From: Desulfobulbaceae bacterium DB1
GTDB taxonomy: Bacteria; Desulfobacterota; Desulfobulbia; Desulfobulbales; SURF-16
Reading direction: 5' to 3'
Assembly (NCBI GenBank): GCA_001914235.1
Contig: MQUF01000014.1
Location: 66,005 to 130,004 of the forward strand
DNA: 64,000 nucleotides
Shown: positions 42,427 through 50,732 of the stretch, in pieces
Numbering within the stretch: the stretch's first letter is position 1
How the letters are laid out: every line of letters starts with the position of its first letter
Made by a program: the position numbers and the translations under genes
Notes under the pieces: model-generated
Databases searched by the model: none
What the model saw: only the letters and a program-made list of their open reading frames with translations
What the model was told of the DNA's origin: nothing

Positions 42427-43863
42427 ATGAAAAAGTACAACAGGTTGTTTTCACTGTGTCTGGTTGCTGCATTTGCCGTCCCGGTTGCGGCCAATGCCAA
42501 TGAAAACCATAAGGAAATCAGCGGGCCTTTTGCCACACCCATGGATGTGACCAAAAAATGCCTTGAGTGTCACGAGGATGCAGCCAGGGATGTGATGGCC
42601 ACATCCCACTGGACCTGGAGCCTGGAGCAGGATGTGCCGGGACAGGGCAAGGTGCAACGGGGGAAAAAAGACGTTATTAATAATTTCTGCATTTCCATCA
42701 ACTCGAACTGGCCGCGCTGTACGAGCTGCCATGTCGGCTATGGCTGGAAGGATGCGAATTTTGATTTCAGCGATGAAAGCCGGGTGGACTGCCTCATCTG
42801 CCATGATACGACCGGAACCTACGTCAAGCCGCCGGCCGGAGCAGGCATGCCGGCGGGATTTACCGGCAAGCCCGGTATGGACAAACAGCCCGTTGACCTG
42901 GTGAAGGTCGCCCGGAATGTCGGTAAGCCGGAGCGGGAGGATTGTCTCGGCTGCCATGCCAATGGCGGCGGCGGCAATAACGTCAAGCACGGGGATATCG
43001 ATCAGTCGCTGATCATGCCGACGAAAGAGATCGATTTTCATATGGGCACCGACAGTCTGAATTTCACCTGTCAGGAGTGCCATTCCGGCTCAGGCCATCA
43101 TCTTCGCGGCAACGCGTTGCTTGTTTCCCCGGCCGGCAATAATCCGGTCACCTGTACTCAATGCCATGAGGAAAAACCCCATGCCGAGTCCCTGTTGAAT
43201 AATCATGTGGACACGGTTTCCTGTCAGGCCTGCCATATCCCGGTCTTTGCCAAGAAGGATGCCACCAAGATGAGCTGGGATTGGTCGCAGGCCAAGAAGA
43301 TGCCGAAGGAACAGGCCGAGGAAAAAGATGCCCATGGCCATGCGGTTTTTCTGGCGAACAAAGGTCGTTTCGTCTATGAGGAAAAGGTCGTGCCGACCTA
43401 TGCCTGGTACAACGGCAGCGCCGGTGCGTACAAGCTGGGGGACAAAATTGATCCGGCCGAGGTGACCAGGTTGAATTACCCGCTGGGCGATATCCATGAC
43501 GCCGGAGCCAAGATTCACCCATTCAAGGTGCATACGGGCAAGCAGATTTATGATGTCAAAAATAAATATTTCATTACGCCGAAGGTTTTCGGGTTTCCGG
43601 GTGACGAGGACGCCTTCTGGGTGGGCTTTGACTGGAACAAGGCTTCCGCCGCCGGCATGAAGGAAAGCGGCCTTGATTACAGCGGAGAGTACGGCTTTGC
43701 CCCGACAGTGACTTACTGGCCGATTAATCATATGGTTTCCGCCAAAAACGAGGCGGTTGGGTGTCTCGACTGTCACGGCGACAAGGGCCGCATGGATTGG
43801 AAAGCCCTGGGGTATGCCGGAGATCCCATGGTGACCAAAGGCGCGGGCCGGGCAAAAAAATAA
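42427..43863 (+). CDS. Octaheme c-type cytochrome, tetrathionate reductase (OTR) family
   Basis: A 478-residue exported protein: signal peptide MKKYNRLFSLCLVAAFAVPVAANA (cleavage about residue 24), then eight CxxCH heme motifs at Cys 45, 98, 122, 173, 215, 243, 266 and 446. The family (Shewanella OTR) reduces tetrathionate, and in vitro nitrite and hydroxylamine; in sulfur-cycling anaerobes the true substrate is often unknown. Periplasmic location is expected. A GAGGG site precedes the ATG and a strong terminator follows the stop, so it is a single-gene transcript, probably under the divergent sigma-54 activator. Confidence 0.96.
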   Translation: MKKYNRLFSLCLVAAFAVPVAANANENHKEISGPFATPMDVTKKCLECHEDAARDVMATSHWTWSLEQDVPGQGKVQRGKKDVINNFCISINSNWPRCTSCHVGYGWKDANFDFSDESRVDCLICHDTTGTYVKPPAGAGMPAGFTGKPGMDKQPVDLVKVARNVGKPEREDCLGCHANGGGGNNVKHGDIDQSLIMPTKEIDFHMGTDSLNFTCQECHSGSGHHLRGNALLVSPAGNNPVTCTQCHEEKPHAESLLNNHVDTVSCQACHIPVFAKKDATKMSWDWSQAKKMPKEQAEEKDAHGHAVFLANKGRFVYEEKVVPTYAWYNGSAGAYKLGDKIDPAEVTRLNYPLGDIHDAGAKIHPFKVHTGKQIYDVKNKYFITPKVFGFPGDEDAFWVGFDWNKASAAGMKESGLDYSGEYGFAPTVTYWPINHMVSAKNEAVGCLDCHGDKGRMDWKALGYAGDPMVTKGAGRAKK

Positions 43864-43899
43864 TTTTCACATTGCCCTTTGCGGTTTGACTGCTATGAT

Positions 43900-43937
43900 A
43901 AAGCCGGGTCCCTTTTGCTGGGGCTCGGTTTTTTTTT
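43900..43937 (+). terminator. Intrinsic terminator of the octaheme cytochrome gene
   Basis: AAAGCCGGGTCCC and GGGGCTCGGTTTT pair fully if G-U pairs are allowed, loop TTTTGCT, followed by a T9 run. Confidence 0.75.
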
Positions 43938-43973
43938 GTTGTTCCGGCGCTTGAACGTGAAGGAGGAGGATAC

Positions 43974-44255
43974 ATGGCAGAAAATGTAGATGATATTACC
44001 ATTGATTATGAAGAGGACGGCGTTTTGATCGTTAAGGAGATTGATAAGGTCGTTCTCTCCAAAGGCGCATGGTCGACGATAATTTTCCGTTACCAGCAGT
44101 GGGATCGTAAAAAAGAGGAATACAGCGACGACCGCTATACCATCCGTCGCTATCGAAAAATCAGCGGCTCCTATCAGGCACAGGGCAAGTTTAATATTTC
44201 CAGCAAAGAGCAGGCGCAGAAGATTGTCGCTGCCTTGCAGGGCTGGATTTCTTGA
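43974..44255 (+). CDS. Small conserved-looking protein, unknown function
   Basis: A 93-residue acidic/basic soluble protein (MAENVDDITIDYEEDGVLIVKEIDKVVLSKGAWSTIIFRYQQWD...RYTIRRYRKISGSYQAQGKFNISSKEQAQKIVAALQGWIS). The strand pattern LSKGAWSTIIFRYQ and the basic RRYRK stretch suggest a small beta-rich nucleic-acid-binding fold, perhaps PC4-like, but I cannot assign a family. An AAGGAGGAGG site lies just before the ATG, so it is clearly translated. It follows the cytochrome terminator. Confidence 0.8.
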   Translation: MAENVDDITIDYEEDGVLIVKEIDKVVLSKGAWSTIIFRYQQWDRKKEEYSDDRYTIRRYRKISGSYQAQGKFNISSKEQAQKIVAALQGWIS

Positions 44256-44435
44256 TCAGGTCGGCTGTTGTAACGGATTGGTTCGGCGGAACCGGATGCT
44301 GCTTGAGCTGGAAACGTTTTGGAAATAGCGGTCCGCCCCTGGAAAATATTTGCGATAAAGATTATAGTAATGAAGAGCATGGGAGCGGGGAGCATGTCCA
44401 TTTCGCCGCCATCCGGCTCTCCGTGAAGTTCTGAT

Positions 44436-44462
44436 CCCCGGCGGAGCCCGGTGTGTCCGGGG
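44436..44462 (+). repeat. Hairpin before the 69-residue protein gene
   Basis: CCCCGG (44436-44441) and CCGGGG (44457-44462) are perfect arms around 15 bases, ending about six bases before the GGAGGAG ribosome site. It may influence translation of the next gene. Confidence 0.3.
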
Positions 44463-44478
44463 AAGCGAGGAGGAGAAA

Positions 44479-44688
44479 GTGAAGACCGATTTCAGGATAG
44501 ATTGTATCAGTCTGACCGCGGCCCATTTCATGACCTTTCCCCAGACGCCGCAGAGCGAGAAGATTCTGCAGCAGAATTACAATGATCAAAGTGACCGGGC
44601 GCAGGCCGTAAAGTCCGCTATCGGCAACGAAGCCAGGGAAAAGGCCATGTCGAGGGTGACAGGCGGCGGGTTCAGTGCTTATATTTGA
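44479..44688 (+). CDS. Small protein, unknown function
   Basis: A 69-residue protein starting at GTG (44479), four bases after GGAGGAGAAA-type ribosome site. Sequence MKTDFRIDCISLTAAHFMTFPQTPQSEKILQQNY... has no membrane segment and no recognised family; the end VTGGGFSAYI resembles small hypothetical proteins of relatives. The coding call rests mainly on the strong ribosome site. Confidence 0.58.
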   Translation: MKTDFRIDCISLTAAHFMTFPQTPQSEKILQQNYNDQSDRAQAVKSAIGNEAREKAMSRVTGGGFSAYI

Positions 44689-44757
44689 GCCATGAGCGCA
44701 GATTGTCGCAGCGTGGGCGATTCTCGCGCAGGTGGGTTGCGAAGGGTCTGTTTTCTC

Positions 44758-44786
44758 TTGACAGCGGGCAATGAGGGAATTACAAA
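44758..44786 (+). promoter_or_regulatory. Sigma-70-type promoter before the FeoA gene
   Basis: TTGACA and TACAAA with a 17-base spacer, predicted start near 44793, 27 bases before the ATG. No Fur-type site was recognised. Confidence 0.5.
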
Positions 44787-44819
44787 AAAAATCACAAATG
44801 CCTTAGGGTGAGGTTTTTT

Positions 44820-45119
44820 ATGAAGTTCTGGTGGTCGAAAAAAAAATGTTCCCGGCAAGGAGGCAAATGCCCTCAGGGTAACTGCGGCAAGAAATGTCAG
44901 GCGTTAAGCGACATTTCCCCGGGGAAATGCGTGTGCGTGAAAAGGCATCACTCCTGTGGCGCGGTTCGGCAGCGGCTTCTTGACCTCGGCATCATCCCGT
45001 CGGTAAAAATCAATGTTGTCAATCGTGCTCCTCTTGGCGGTCCTCTTCAGTTGCGCATCGGCGAGTCCAATCTTGTTCTCAGCATGTCCGAGGCTGCCCT
45101 GATCGAAGTTGAAGTCTGA
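44820..45119 (+). CDS. FeoA-type protein with Cys-rich N-terminal extension
   Basis: A 99-residue protein. The C-terminal 70 residues are a FeoA/SH3-like fold (AVRQRLLDLGIIPSVKINVVNRAPLGGPLQLRIGESNLVLSMSEAALIEVEV). The first 46 residues carry seven cysteines (10, 17, 22, 26, 37, 39, 46), not seen in ordinary FeoA (about 75-85 residues). FeoA assists ferrous iron uptake by FeoB, but no feoB is next to it, so the role may be different; the cysteines could bind iron or an Fe-S cluster. The ATG at 44820 is six to seven bases from GGTGAGG; a GTG within that site is rejected. Confidence 0.85.
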   Translation: MKFWWSKKKCSRQGGKCPQGNCGKKCQALSDISPGKCVCVKRHHSCGAVRQRLLDLGIIPSVKINVVNRAPLGGPLQLRIGESNLVLSMSEAALIEVEV

Positions 45120-45294
45120 TTTTCCTTTCTTTTTCGTTGTCTTTCTTTTCTTTCCCTCTTTGAAAAAACGTTCAGATAGGCTAGTTTATATGGTATGTTG
45201 AAAAAAATCTCGGGTGTTTTTTTGTTGTTCCATGCCAATCAACGGGAAGACGCTTCAGATGAGCGGAATCTGCGTAAACGGAGATGAGTAGGTT

Positions 45295-46134
45295 ATGACG
45301 GGTGTTGCTGCTGAGCAGGAGCTGTATCAGGCCTGCCGGATCATATTCGGGCCGAATCTTGCCGTATCACGAGAATTTCTTGAATATATTCAGCTTTCCG
45401 GCGTGAAAAGCGCTTTCCGGAAAAAGGCGATGGAGACACATCCCGACCGGTTGACGGGACAGGATGAGTTGGCCAGGCGACAAGGCGCCCGTCTTTTTCA
45501 TGCCGTCAAAATCGCCTATGAGCAGTTGACCCGCTATGTCGATGCCCGGGACAAGGGTTTCCGCTTTCCCGGCCTCAGTCCTGCCTGTGCCCCGCACTTC
45601 TCCGGTGTCACAAGAAATTGCGGTCGCCAAACCGCGTCCCATTGGTCAGGCGCTTCATCGGCGAAACCTGGTTTTGCTGCCGGGAAAGCCTCACGGCAAG
45701 CTTTTTACGGCAGGAACCTTTATCAGGGGCGTATCCCTGAACGGCGGCTTCTTTTCGGACAATACCTCTATTACGCGGGCCAGGTGTCCTGGCAGGATCT
45801 GAATCAGGCTCTTCTGTGGCAACGGGCGCAGCGTCCCCGCCTGGGAGAGATTGCCCGGGAGCGCGGCTGGTTGCGCCGTGAAGATATCCTGACCGTGTTG
45901 CGGTCCGCTGTTCAAGCCTCGCGACCGTTTGGTGAGCGGGCATTGGGCCTGGGACTGTTGACCCATTCCCAGCTTCAGCTTCTCCTTTTTGAGCAAAAAC
46001 GGCGCCATCAAAGGGTTGGCGAGTACTTCGTCCTGCACCGCATCATGAGCCGGCCCCAGCTTCAGCTTCTTCTCTCCCGCTTTAACCGGCACAATGCAAT
46101 GCATGCCCGGTCCCGTCGTTTCTCCGTGAAATAG
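45295..46134 (+). CDS. J-domain protein with repeated C-terminal helical domain
   Basis: A 279-residue protein with an N-terminal DnaJ-like domain (about 15-80) containing the required HPD in METHPDRLTGQD. After a linker, two related helical units follow (LLFGQYLYYAGQVSWQDLNQALLWQRAQRPRLGEIA, then PFGERALGLGLLTHSQLQLLLFEQKRRHQRVGEYFV), a plan found in other deltaproteobacterial J proteins and similar to the N-terminal domains of type II secretion/pilus ATPases. It should stimulate DnaK on an unknown client. Residues 90-140 have a second open frame over the same bases, so a compensated frameshift there cannot be excluded. It overlaps the next gene by one base (TAGTG). Confidence 0.8.
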   Translation: MTGVAAEQELYQACRIIFGPNLAVSREFLEYIQLSGVKSAFRKKAMETHPDRLTGQDELARRQGARLFHAVKIAYEQLTRYVDARDKGFRFPGLSPACAPHFSGVTRNCGRQTASHWSGASSAKPGFAAGKASRQAFYGRNLYQGRIPERRLLFGQYLYYAGQVSWQDLNQALLWQRAQRPRLGEIARERGWLRREDILTVLRSAVQASRPFGERALGLGLLTHSQLQLLLFEQKRRHQRVGEYFVLHRIMSRPQLQLLLSRFNRHNAMHARSRRFSVK

Positions 46135-47942
46135 TGATATATAACAATCTTATATATCTCATTGTCGTTATTTTTGTCCTTTCCACCAATGGTGTACCGG
46201 AAGTTCCCCAGTTCGGTCCGCTGTCGTTTCTTTTGCTTTTCTGTCTGAAAGCTCTGGGTTTTGTGCTGGTGGTCCGGATTTTGTTGCAGGGCAAAAGGAT
46301 CACCCAGGCGGCTGATTATTTTGCCGCTGAACAGAAGCTGTCAATTATGGCCATTATCTGGCTGGCGGTTGATGTCTATTTTCTTGACTGCCAGTATTAC
46401 TTTGCCCTGATACCGGGCAGTGCGCGACTGCCCATCCTGGTCAGCATCTGCGGCATCATGCTCTTTTTTTTCTATCTCAGCATCTTGTGGCTGGGGGCGC
46501 GACGGCAATATGGGCGCATTTTCGGTCGCAACTATGCAGCCGGTGCCTTTGTCACAATCAATCTGAAGAACAATATCCCCATTATTCTTCCCTGGCTGCT
46601 CCTTTCCCTGTTGGCCGATCTGTTGCTGTTGCTGCCTTTTCCAGGAATAAAAAGGTTTTTTCATTCCTCCTGGGGCGAGCCGCTTTTTTTTCTGGTCTTT
46701 TTTATCTTGCTCGCCGTTGTCCTGCCCGGCATTATCACCCGCTTGTGGGGATGCCGGCCCATGGAACCCGGGCCGGTCCGCAACCATGTTGAGGCGTTCT
46801 GCCGCAGGCTGCGGCTGCAATATGCCGATATCCTCATCTGGCCCCTGTTTGAAGGGCAGGTGCTCACCGCCGGGGTCATGGGCATGACCAAACGCTTCCG
46901 TTATCTGCTGTTTACCCCGGCGCTGCTTGACAGCATGACCGTTGACGAGGTGGACGGGGTGATGGCCCATGAGATCGGCCATGTGAAACGATATCATCTC
47001 CAGCTTTATATGGTGCTCCTCCTCGGATTCAGCCTCATCGCCCAGCTCGGCACCTATGTCTTTATGTATCTGTTGTTGCAATCAAGCTATTTTTATCAGC
47101 TGACCGCCTTTTTGGGCAAGAAAACCGACGTGGTGCTGATTTTTTTCAGCTCCTTCGGGTTGCTTGTGCTGCTGATTCTGTATTTTCGCTATGTGTTCGG
47201 ATTTTTCATGCGGAACTTTGAACGCCAGGCTGATCTCTATGCCATGGAGAGTCTCGGCGCCAGCCGGGGAATAATCAATGCCCTGGAAAAAGTGGCCTGG
47301 CTCTCCGGCAACATCCGGGACCTGCCCAGCTGGCACCACTTCGGCATCGGTGAACGGGTTGATTTTCTGCAGCGTTGCGAAAAAGAGCCGAGGCATATTT
47401 ATCGTCATCATCGCAAGGTGTATGGGGCCTTGCTGGCCTATCTCGCCGTTCTTGTGCTGACCGGTTTTACCCTGTGGAAAATGCCCAGTGATCTGCTGGA
47501 GCGAGCGCCCCTTGATCATCTTGCCAAGCTGTATCAGGAAAAGACGGTGGAAGAACCGCAAAACCCGCTGTGGTTCCACCTTTTAGGTGATCTGCAACAG
47601 GGACGGCATCATTACCGGGAGGCGGTGGCCGCCTACGAAAAGGCACTGGCTCTGGCCCCGGAACATCCTGAGGTGCTTAATAACTTCGCCTGGGTGCTTC
47701 TGACTGCAACCGATGCCGGCGTGCGTGATCCGGCCAAGGCTTTGATGCTGGCGCGAATTGCGGCGGCCCAACGGCCGGCCGGCTATATTCTTGATACCCT
47801 GGCCACGGCTTACTGGCAGAACGGTTTTCCGGAAATGGCGCAGCAGATGGAGCAGGAGGCCATTCGGGTCGATCCGGAGCATCGGAATTATTATGAAAAG
47901 CAGTTGCAGCGGTTTTCCGGGGGAACTGAGGAAACACGATGA
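46134..47942 (+). CDS. Integral membrane M48 metalloprotease with TPR C-terminus
   Basis: A 602-residue protein with about six hydrophobic segments before the zinc site and two more after it, close to the STE24/CAAX protease plan. The zinc motif is VMAHEIGHVKRYHLQ (HExxH, about 281-291) and the third ligand lies in FERQADLYAMESL. After residue 430 there is one more membrane helix and a TPR region (about 480-590, HHYREAVAAYEKALALAPEHPEVLNNFAWVLL). The start is GTG sharing a base with the upstream stop; the cobO gene overlaps its end by 4 bp. Substrate unknown; membrane proteolysis or quality control is likely. Confidence 0.86.
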   Translation: MIYNNLIYLIVVIFVLSTNGVPEVPQFGPLSFLLLFCLKALGFVLVVRILLQGKRITQAADYFAAEQKLSIMAIIWLAVDVYFLDCQYYFALIPGSARLPILVSICGIMLFFFYLSILWLGARRQYGRIFGRNYAAGAFVTINLKNNIPIILPWLLLSLLADLLLLLPFPGIKRFFHSSWGEPLFFLVFFILLAVVLPGIITRLWGCRPMEPGPVRNHVEAFCRRLRLQYADILIWPLFEGQVLTAGVMGMTKRFRYLLFTPALLDSMTVDEVDGVMAHEIGHVKRYHLQLYMVLLLGFSLIAQLGTYVFMYLLLQSSYFYQLTAFLGKKTDVVLIFFSSFGLLVLLILYFRYVFGFFMRNFERQADLYAMESLGASRGIINALEKVAWLSGNIRDLPSWHHFGIGERVDFLQRCEKEPRHIYRHHRKVYGALLAYLAVLVLTGFTLWKMPSDLLERAPLDHLAKLYQEKTVEEPQNPLWFHLLGDLQQGRHHYREAVAAYEKALALAPEHPEVLNNFAWVLLTATDAGVRDPAKALMLARIAAAQRPAGYILDTLATAYWQNGFPEMAQQMEQEAIRVDPEHRNYYEKQLQRFSGGTEETR

Positions 47943-48490
47943 GTGAAGTCAAAACGGGCAAGGCCCACCCAGGCGGCGGCCTTGTCCTGCTTTATACCGG
48001 CGACGGCAAAGGGAAGTCAACCGCTGCTTTTGGTCAGGCGATGCGTGCCGCCGGCCATGGCATGAAGGTTTGCATTATCCAGTTCATCAAGGGAAAATGG
48101 CAGACCGGCGAGGCAATGAGCTTTGCCCGGCTGGCCGACAGGGTGGAGTTTCATGTCAAGGGCAGCGGCTTTACCTGGTTGAGCGATGATAAGTCGGCAG
48201 CGATCCGGGCGGCTGAAGAGGCCTTTGCTTTTGCCGCGGAAAAAATTATGAGTAACCGTTTCGACATGGTTGTGCTTGATGAACTGACCTATCTCATCAC
48301 CTACGGCATGGTGGCGGAAAACGAGGTGCTTGAGCTGATCAAACGGCGGCCGGCCGCGCTGCATCTGGTGATCACCGGGCGGGGGGCAAGCGAAAATTTG
48401 ATGAATGCCGCGGATCTTGTTTCCGAAATCAGGATGATCAAGCATCCCTATGAAAAGGGGATTGAAGCAAGGAAAGGAATCGAATTTTGA
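47939..48490 (+). CDS. cobO: Cob(I)alamin adenosyltransferase (CobA/CobO type)
   Basis: A 183-residue enzyme with P-loop LLYTGDGKGKSTAAFGQAMRAAGHG (about 17-41), the CIIQFIKGKWQTGE region and FDMVVLDELTYLITYGMV. It transfers adenosyl from ATP to cobalt of corrinoids, making adenosylcobalamin or salvaging it. Corrinoid use fits anaerobic C1 pathways hinted at by metV. Its ATG overlaps the preceding gene by 4 bp. Its stop lies inside a 20-bp palindrome. Confidence 0.93.
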   Translation: MSEVKTGKAHPGGGLVLLYTGDGKGKSTAAFGQAMRAAGHGMKVCIIQFIKGKWQTGEAMSFARLADRVEFHVKGSGFTWLSDDKSAAIRAAEEAFAFAAEKIMSNRFDMVVLDELTYLITYGMVAENEVLELIKRRPAALHLVITGRGASENLMNAADLVSEIRMIKHPYEKGIEARKGIEF

Positions 48491-48506
48491 CCGCCATGGC
48501 GGTCAA
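48487..48506. terminator. Perfect 20-bp palindrome holding both stop codons
   Basis: TTGACCGCCATGGCGGTCAA equals its own reverse complement. The TGA of cobO (48488-48490) and the TGA of the convergent flavodoxin-like gene (48503-48505) fall in the two arms. It can act as a bidirectional terminator hairpin, although no long T-run follows on either side. Confidence 0.58.
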
Positions 48507-49213
48507 GGGATTTCTTTGTCGGTTTTTCCTGCCGGGGCGGGTGGGGTGGCAAAGTCGAGCAGCCTCAGGTCGTGACCGCTGACTAAGGCCCGGCCAAGGA
48601 TTGCACCGATACAACGTGCTTGCTCGAGTTGCCCTTTGTCGTGCCCGTAGCGTGGATAATATTTGCCGATGAGCCGTGACTTTTCCGGCGATTTACCGGC
48701 AAGTTTCAGGAAAACTCCCAGGGTGCGCCACGGCTCCTTGCTGGGGTGGGTGAAAATGATCCGGTTCACCACCCTTGCCCCTTTTTTTCGCAGCAACCGC
48801 CGCAGGCCGAACCAGTGCAGGCGCCAATACCCTCGGCAGGAGATGAGGGGAATCACCTTGCGGCCGGTAAAGAGCTGTTCCCCGTCCCGGTCAAGCAGCG
48901 AAAGAACCGGCCCGCTGGGGTGATATGACCAGGTGGGACCGGCAAGGAGGACCAGGTCGTACGGCGACCAGCATTTCTCCGCCAGGGGTGCAATGGGAAC
49001 GCGCATTCTGAAGAAGGTGAGCAGCATCATTGCCACGGTGGCCCGTACTGATCCCAAGGGAAAACGGATGGGCTTGATCGGTCTCAGCCGTTCAATGGTG
49101 ACGGATACGCCGGTGGTTTCAAGACCGCTTGCCAGTCGGGCGAGCAGATTGCTTGTCTGACCGCTCAGGGAAAAACAGATGATCAGGATTTTTTTTGCAG
49201 CTGATTTTTCCAT
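48503..49213 (-). CDS. Flavodoxin-like protein
   Basis: A 236-residue protein with a flavodoxin-type beginning (ILIICFSLSGQTSNLLARLASGL, FMN phosphate loop SLSGQTSN) and DLVLLAGPTWSYHPSGPVLSLL, a typical flavin-contacting loop. The C-terminal half carries extra basic helices. The relation to HemG (a flavodoxin-like protoporphyrinogen oxidase) is suggestive because hemY is divergently encoded 38 bp away, but HemG is shorter and the sequence does not prove it. Function unassigned; an NAD(P)H-linked electron carrier is likely. Confidence 0.73.
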   Translation of the reverse strand: MEKSAAKKILIICFSLSGQTSNLLARLASGLETTGVSVTIERLRPIKPIRFPLGSVRATVAMMLLTFFRMRVPIAPLAEKCWSPYDLVLLAGPTWSYHPSGPVLSLLDRDGEQLFTGRKVIPLISCRGYWRLHWFGLRRLLRKKGARVVNRIIFTHPSKEPWRTLGVFLKLAGKSPEKSRLIGKYYPRYGHDKGQLEQARCIGAILGRALVSGHDLRLLDFATPPAPAGKTDKEIP

Positions 49214-49251
49214 GGCCTGAGATATTACCCTATGAAAAGGAATTTTTCATT

Positions 49252-50628
49252 ATGGAAAAAATGTATGATGTCGTCATCGTCGGCGCCGGGATTTCCGGGC
49301 TGGCCACTGCCCATTTTCTCAAAAAACAGGCTCCTGGTTTGCGTGTTCTGCTGCTTGAGCAGAGCGACCGGGCCGGCGGTGCCATCCGTTCGTTCCGGCA
49401 AGACGGTTTCCTGGCCGAATGGGGCCCCCACGGTTTTCTTGACAATGCTCCGGAGAGCCGGGAAATCATGGAGGATACCGGACTTTATCAGGAGGCGCAG
49501 CAGGCGCCGCTCGGTGATTTTCACCGTTATGTCTGCCATCGCGGCAGGCTGGTGCAGATTCCGCAGAAACCGGGAAAAATCTTGAGCACTCCCTTGTTGT
49601 CTCCTTGGGATAAAATCAGGGTGCTGGGTGATTTGTGGATCAAGCCGGACCCCCGGGATCAGACAATCGGCCAGTGGGCGGCAAGGCGTTTCGGAAAAGG
49701 GATCCTGCCGCTGGTCGATGCAGCGGTTACCGGGAGTTTCTCCGGTGATTTCAATCTGTTGAGTATCGATGCGGTGATGCCTGGGGTGCGAAGACTGGAG
49801 CAGGAACATGGTTCCTTGATCCGTGGGCTTTTTAAAAAGATGAAGGCGGCAAAATCCAAGGACAAGGGGCGGCTGCCCGCCATGAATAATTTTCCCCAGG
49901 GGCTTGAGCGGCTGGTGGAGGTCATGGCCAAGGAAAAGGATATCCGGTTCAATGCCGGGGTGCGCGGGTTGACCAGGGAGCAGAGCGGCTGGCGCCTTGT
50001 CACGGCAGACAGCGAGGTGCGGGCGACAAATCTTGTCATGGCCCTGCCGGTAAACAGCAGCCTGCCCCTGTTGACCCCTTTCGGCGCTCCACCCTTGCCG
50101 GAGGTGCCGGTCTCCACCATTTGCAATGTGGTGCTGGGTTTTGACGACAGTGCCAAAGTGCCTGCCGGGTTCGGCTATCTTGCGCCCGAGAGTGAAAAGA
50201 GGTTTACCCTGGGAGTTCTCTTTTCATCCCACATGTTTCCCAATCGCGCCCCAAAAGGCAAGGTGCTGCTGGAAGCCCTGGTGGGTGGTCGCAGGCATCC
50301 CGAGCGGCTCGCCCTGGCTGATGAGGAGATAATCGCTTCCGTCCTCCGTGATATTTCCCGGTTGCTGGAACTGCCCGAGAAACCGGTCTTTGCGAAAGTT
50401 CTCCGTCCTTCCGGCGGCATTCCCCAACTGGAAATGGGTCACCCGAAAATGCTTGCCTACCGCGGCGAGATCGAAAAAAACAACCAGGGACTCTATGTCT
50501 GCGGTTTCGGCTGGGACGGCATCGGCATCAACGATATGATCAAATCGGCCAAGAAAGCTGCCGCATCGATCAGTGCCGGTGGACGAAAAGCGGAAGAGGC
50601 TGCGCCGGTGAAACCGGTTTATTTCTAG
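49252..50628 (+). CDS. hemY: Protoporphyrinogen oxidase (HemY type)
   Basis: A 458-residue FAD enzyme with the N-terminal dinucleotide motif VVIVGAGISGLATAHFLKKQ (about 6-25), the follow-up EQSDRAGGAIRSFRQDGFLAEWGPHGFLDN and a C-terminal FAD motif GLYVCGFGWDGIGINDMIKSA. HemY oxidises protoporphyrinogen IX or coproporphyrinogen III; classic HemY uses oxygen, so in an anaerobe another acceptor would be needed. The start at 49252 is nine bases from AAGGAA; longer in-frame starts would overlap the flavodoxin gene. Confidence 0.92.
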   Translation: MEKMYDVVIVGAGISGLATAHFLKKQAPGLRVLLLEQSDRAGGAIRSFRQDGFLAEWGPHGFLDNAPESREIMEDTGLYQEAQQAPLGDFHRYVCHRGRLVQIPQKPGKILSTPLLSPWDKIRVLGDLWIKPDPRDQTIGQWAARRFGKGILPLVDAAVTGSFSGDFNLLSIDAVMPGVRRLEQEHGSLIRGLFKKMKAAKSKDKGRLPAMNNFPQGLERLVEVMAKEKDIRFNAGVRGLTREQSGWRLVTADSEVRATNLVMALPVNSSLPLLTPFGAPPLPEVPVSTICNVVLGFDDSAKVPAGFGYLAPESEKRFTLGVLFSSHMFPNRAPKGKVLLEALVGGRRHPERLALADEEIIASVLRDISRLLELPEKPVFAKVLRPSGGIPQLEMGHPKMLAYRGEIEKNNQGLYVCGFGWDGIGINDMIKSAKKAAASISAGGRKAEEAAPVKPVYF

Positions 50629-50732
50629 AGGTTCGGAGACAGAAGTTTGCAGTTGCCGGTTTGCGGTTGATGGCTTGAGGCATTTCAACAAGAAATGATT
50701 CTTTAACCGGCACCTGTCTGATTATCTGTTCA

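Noticed and set aside
45536-45802. Second frame inside the J-domain gene as evidence of a frameshift
   Set aside because: The main frame keeps good helical domains on both sides, so a frameshift is possible but not needed.
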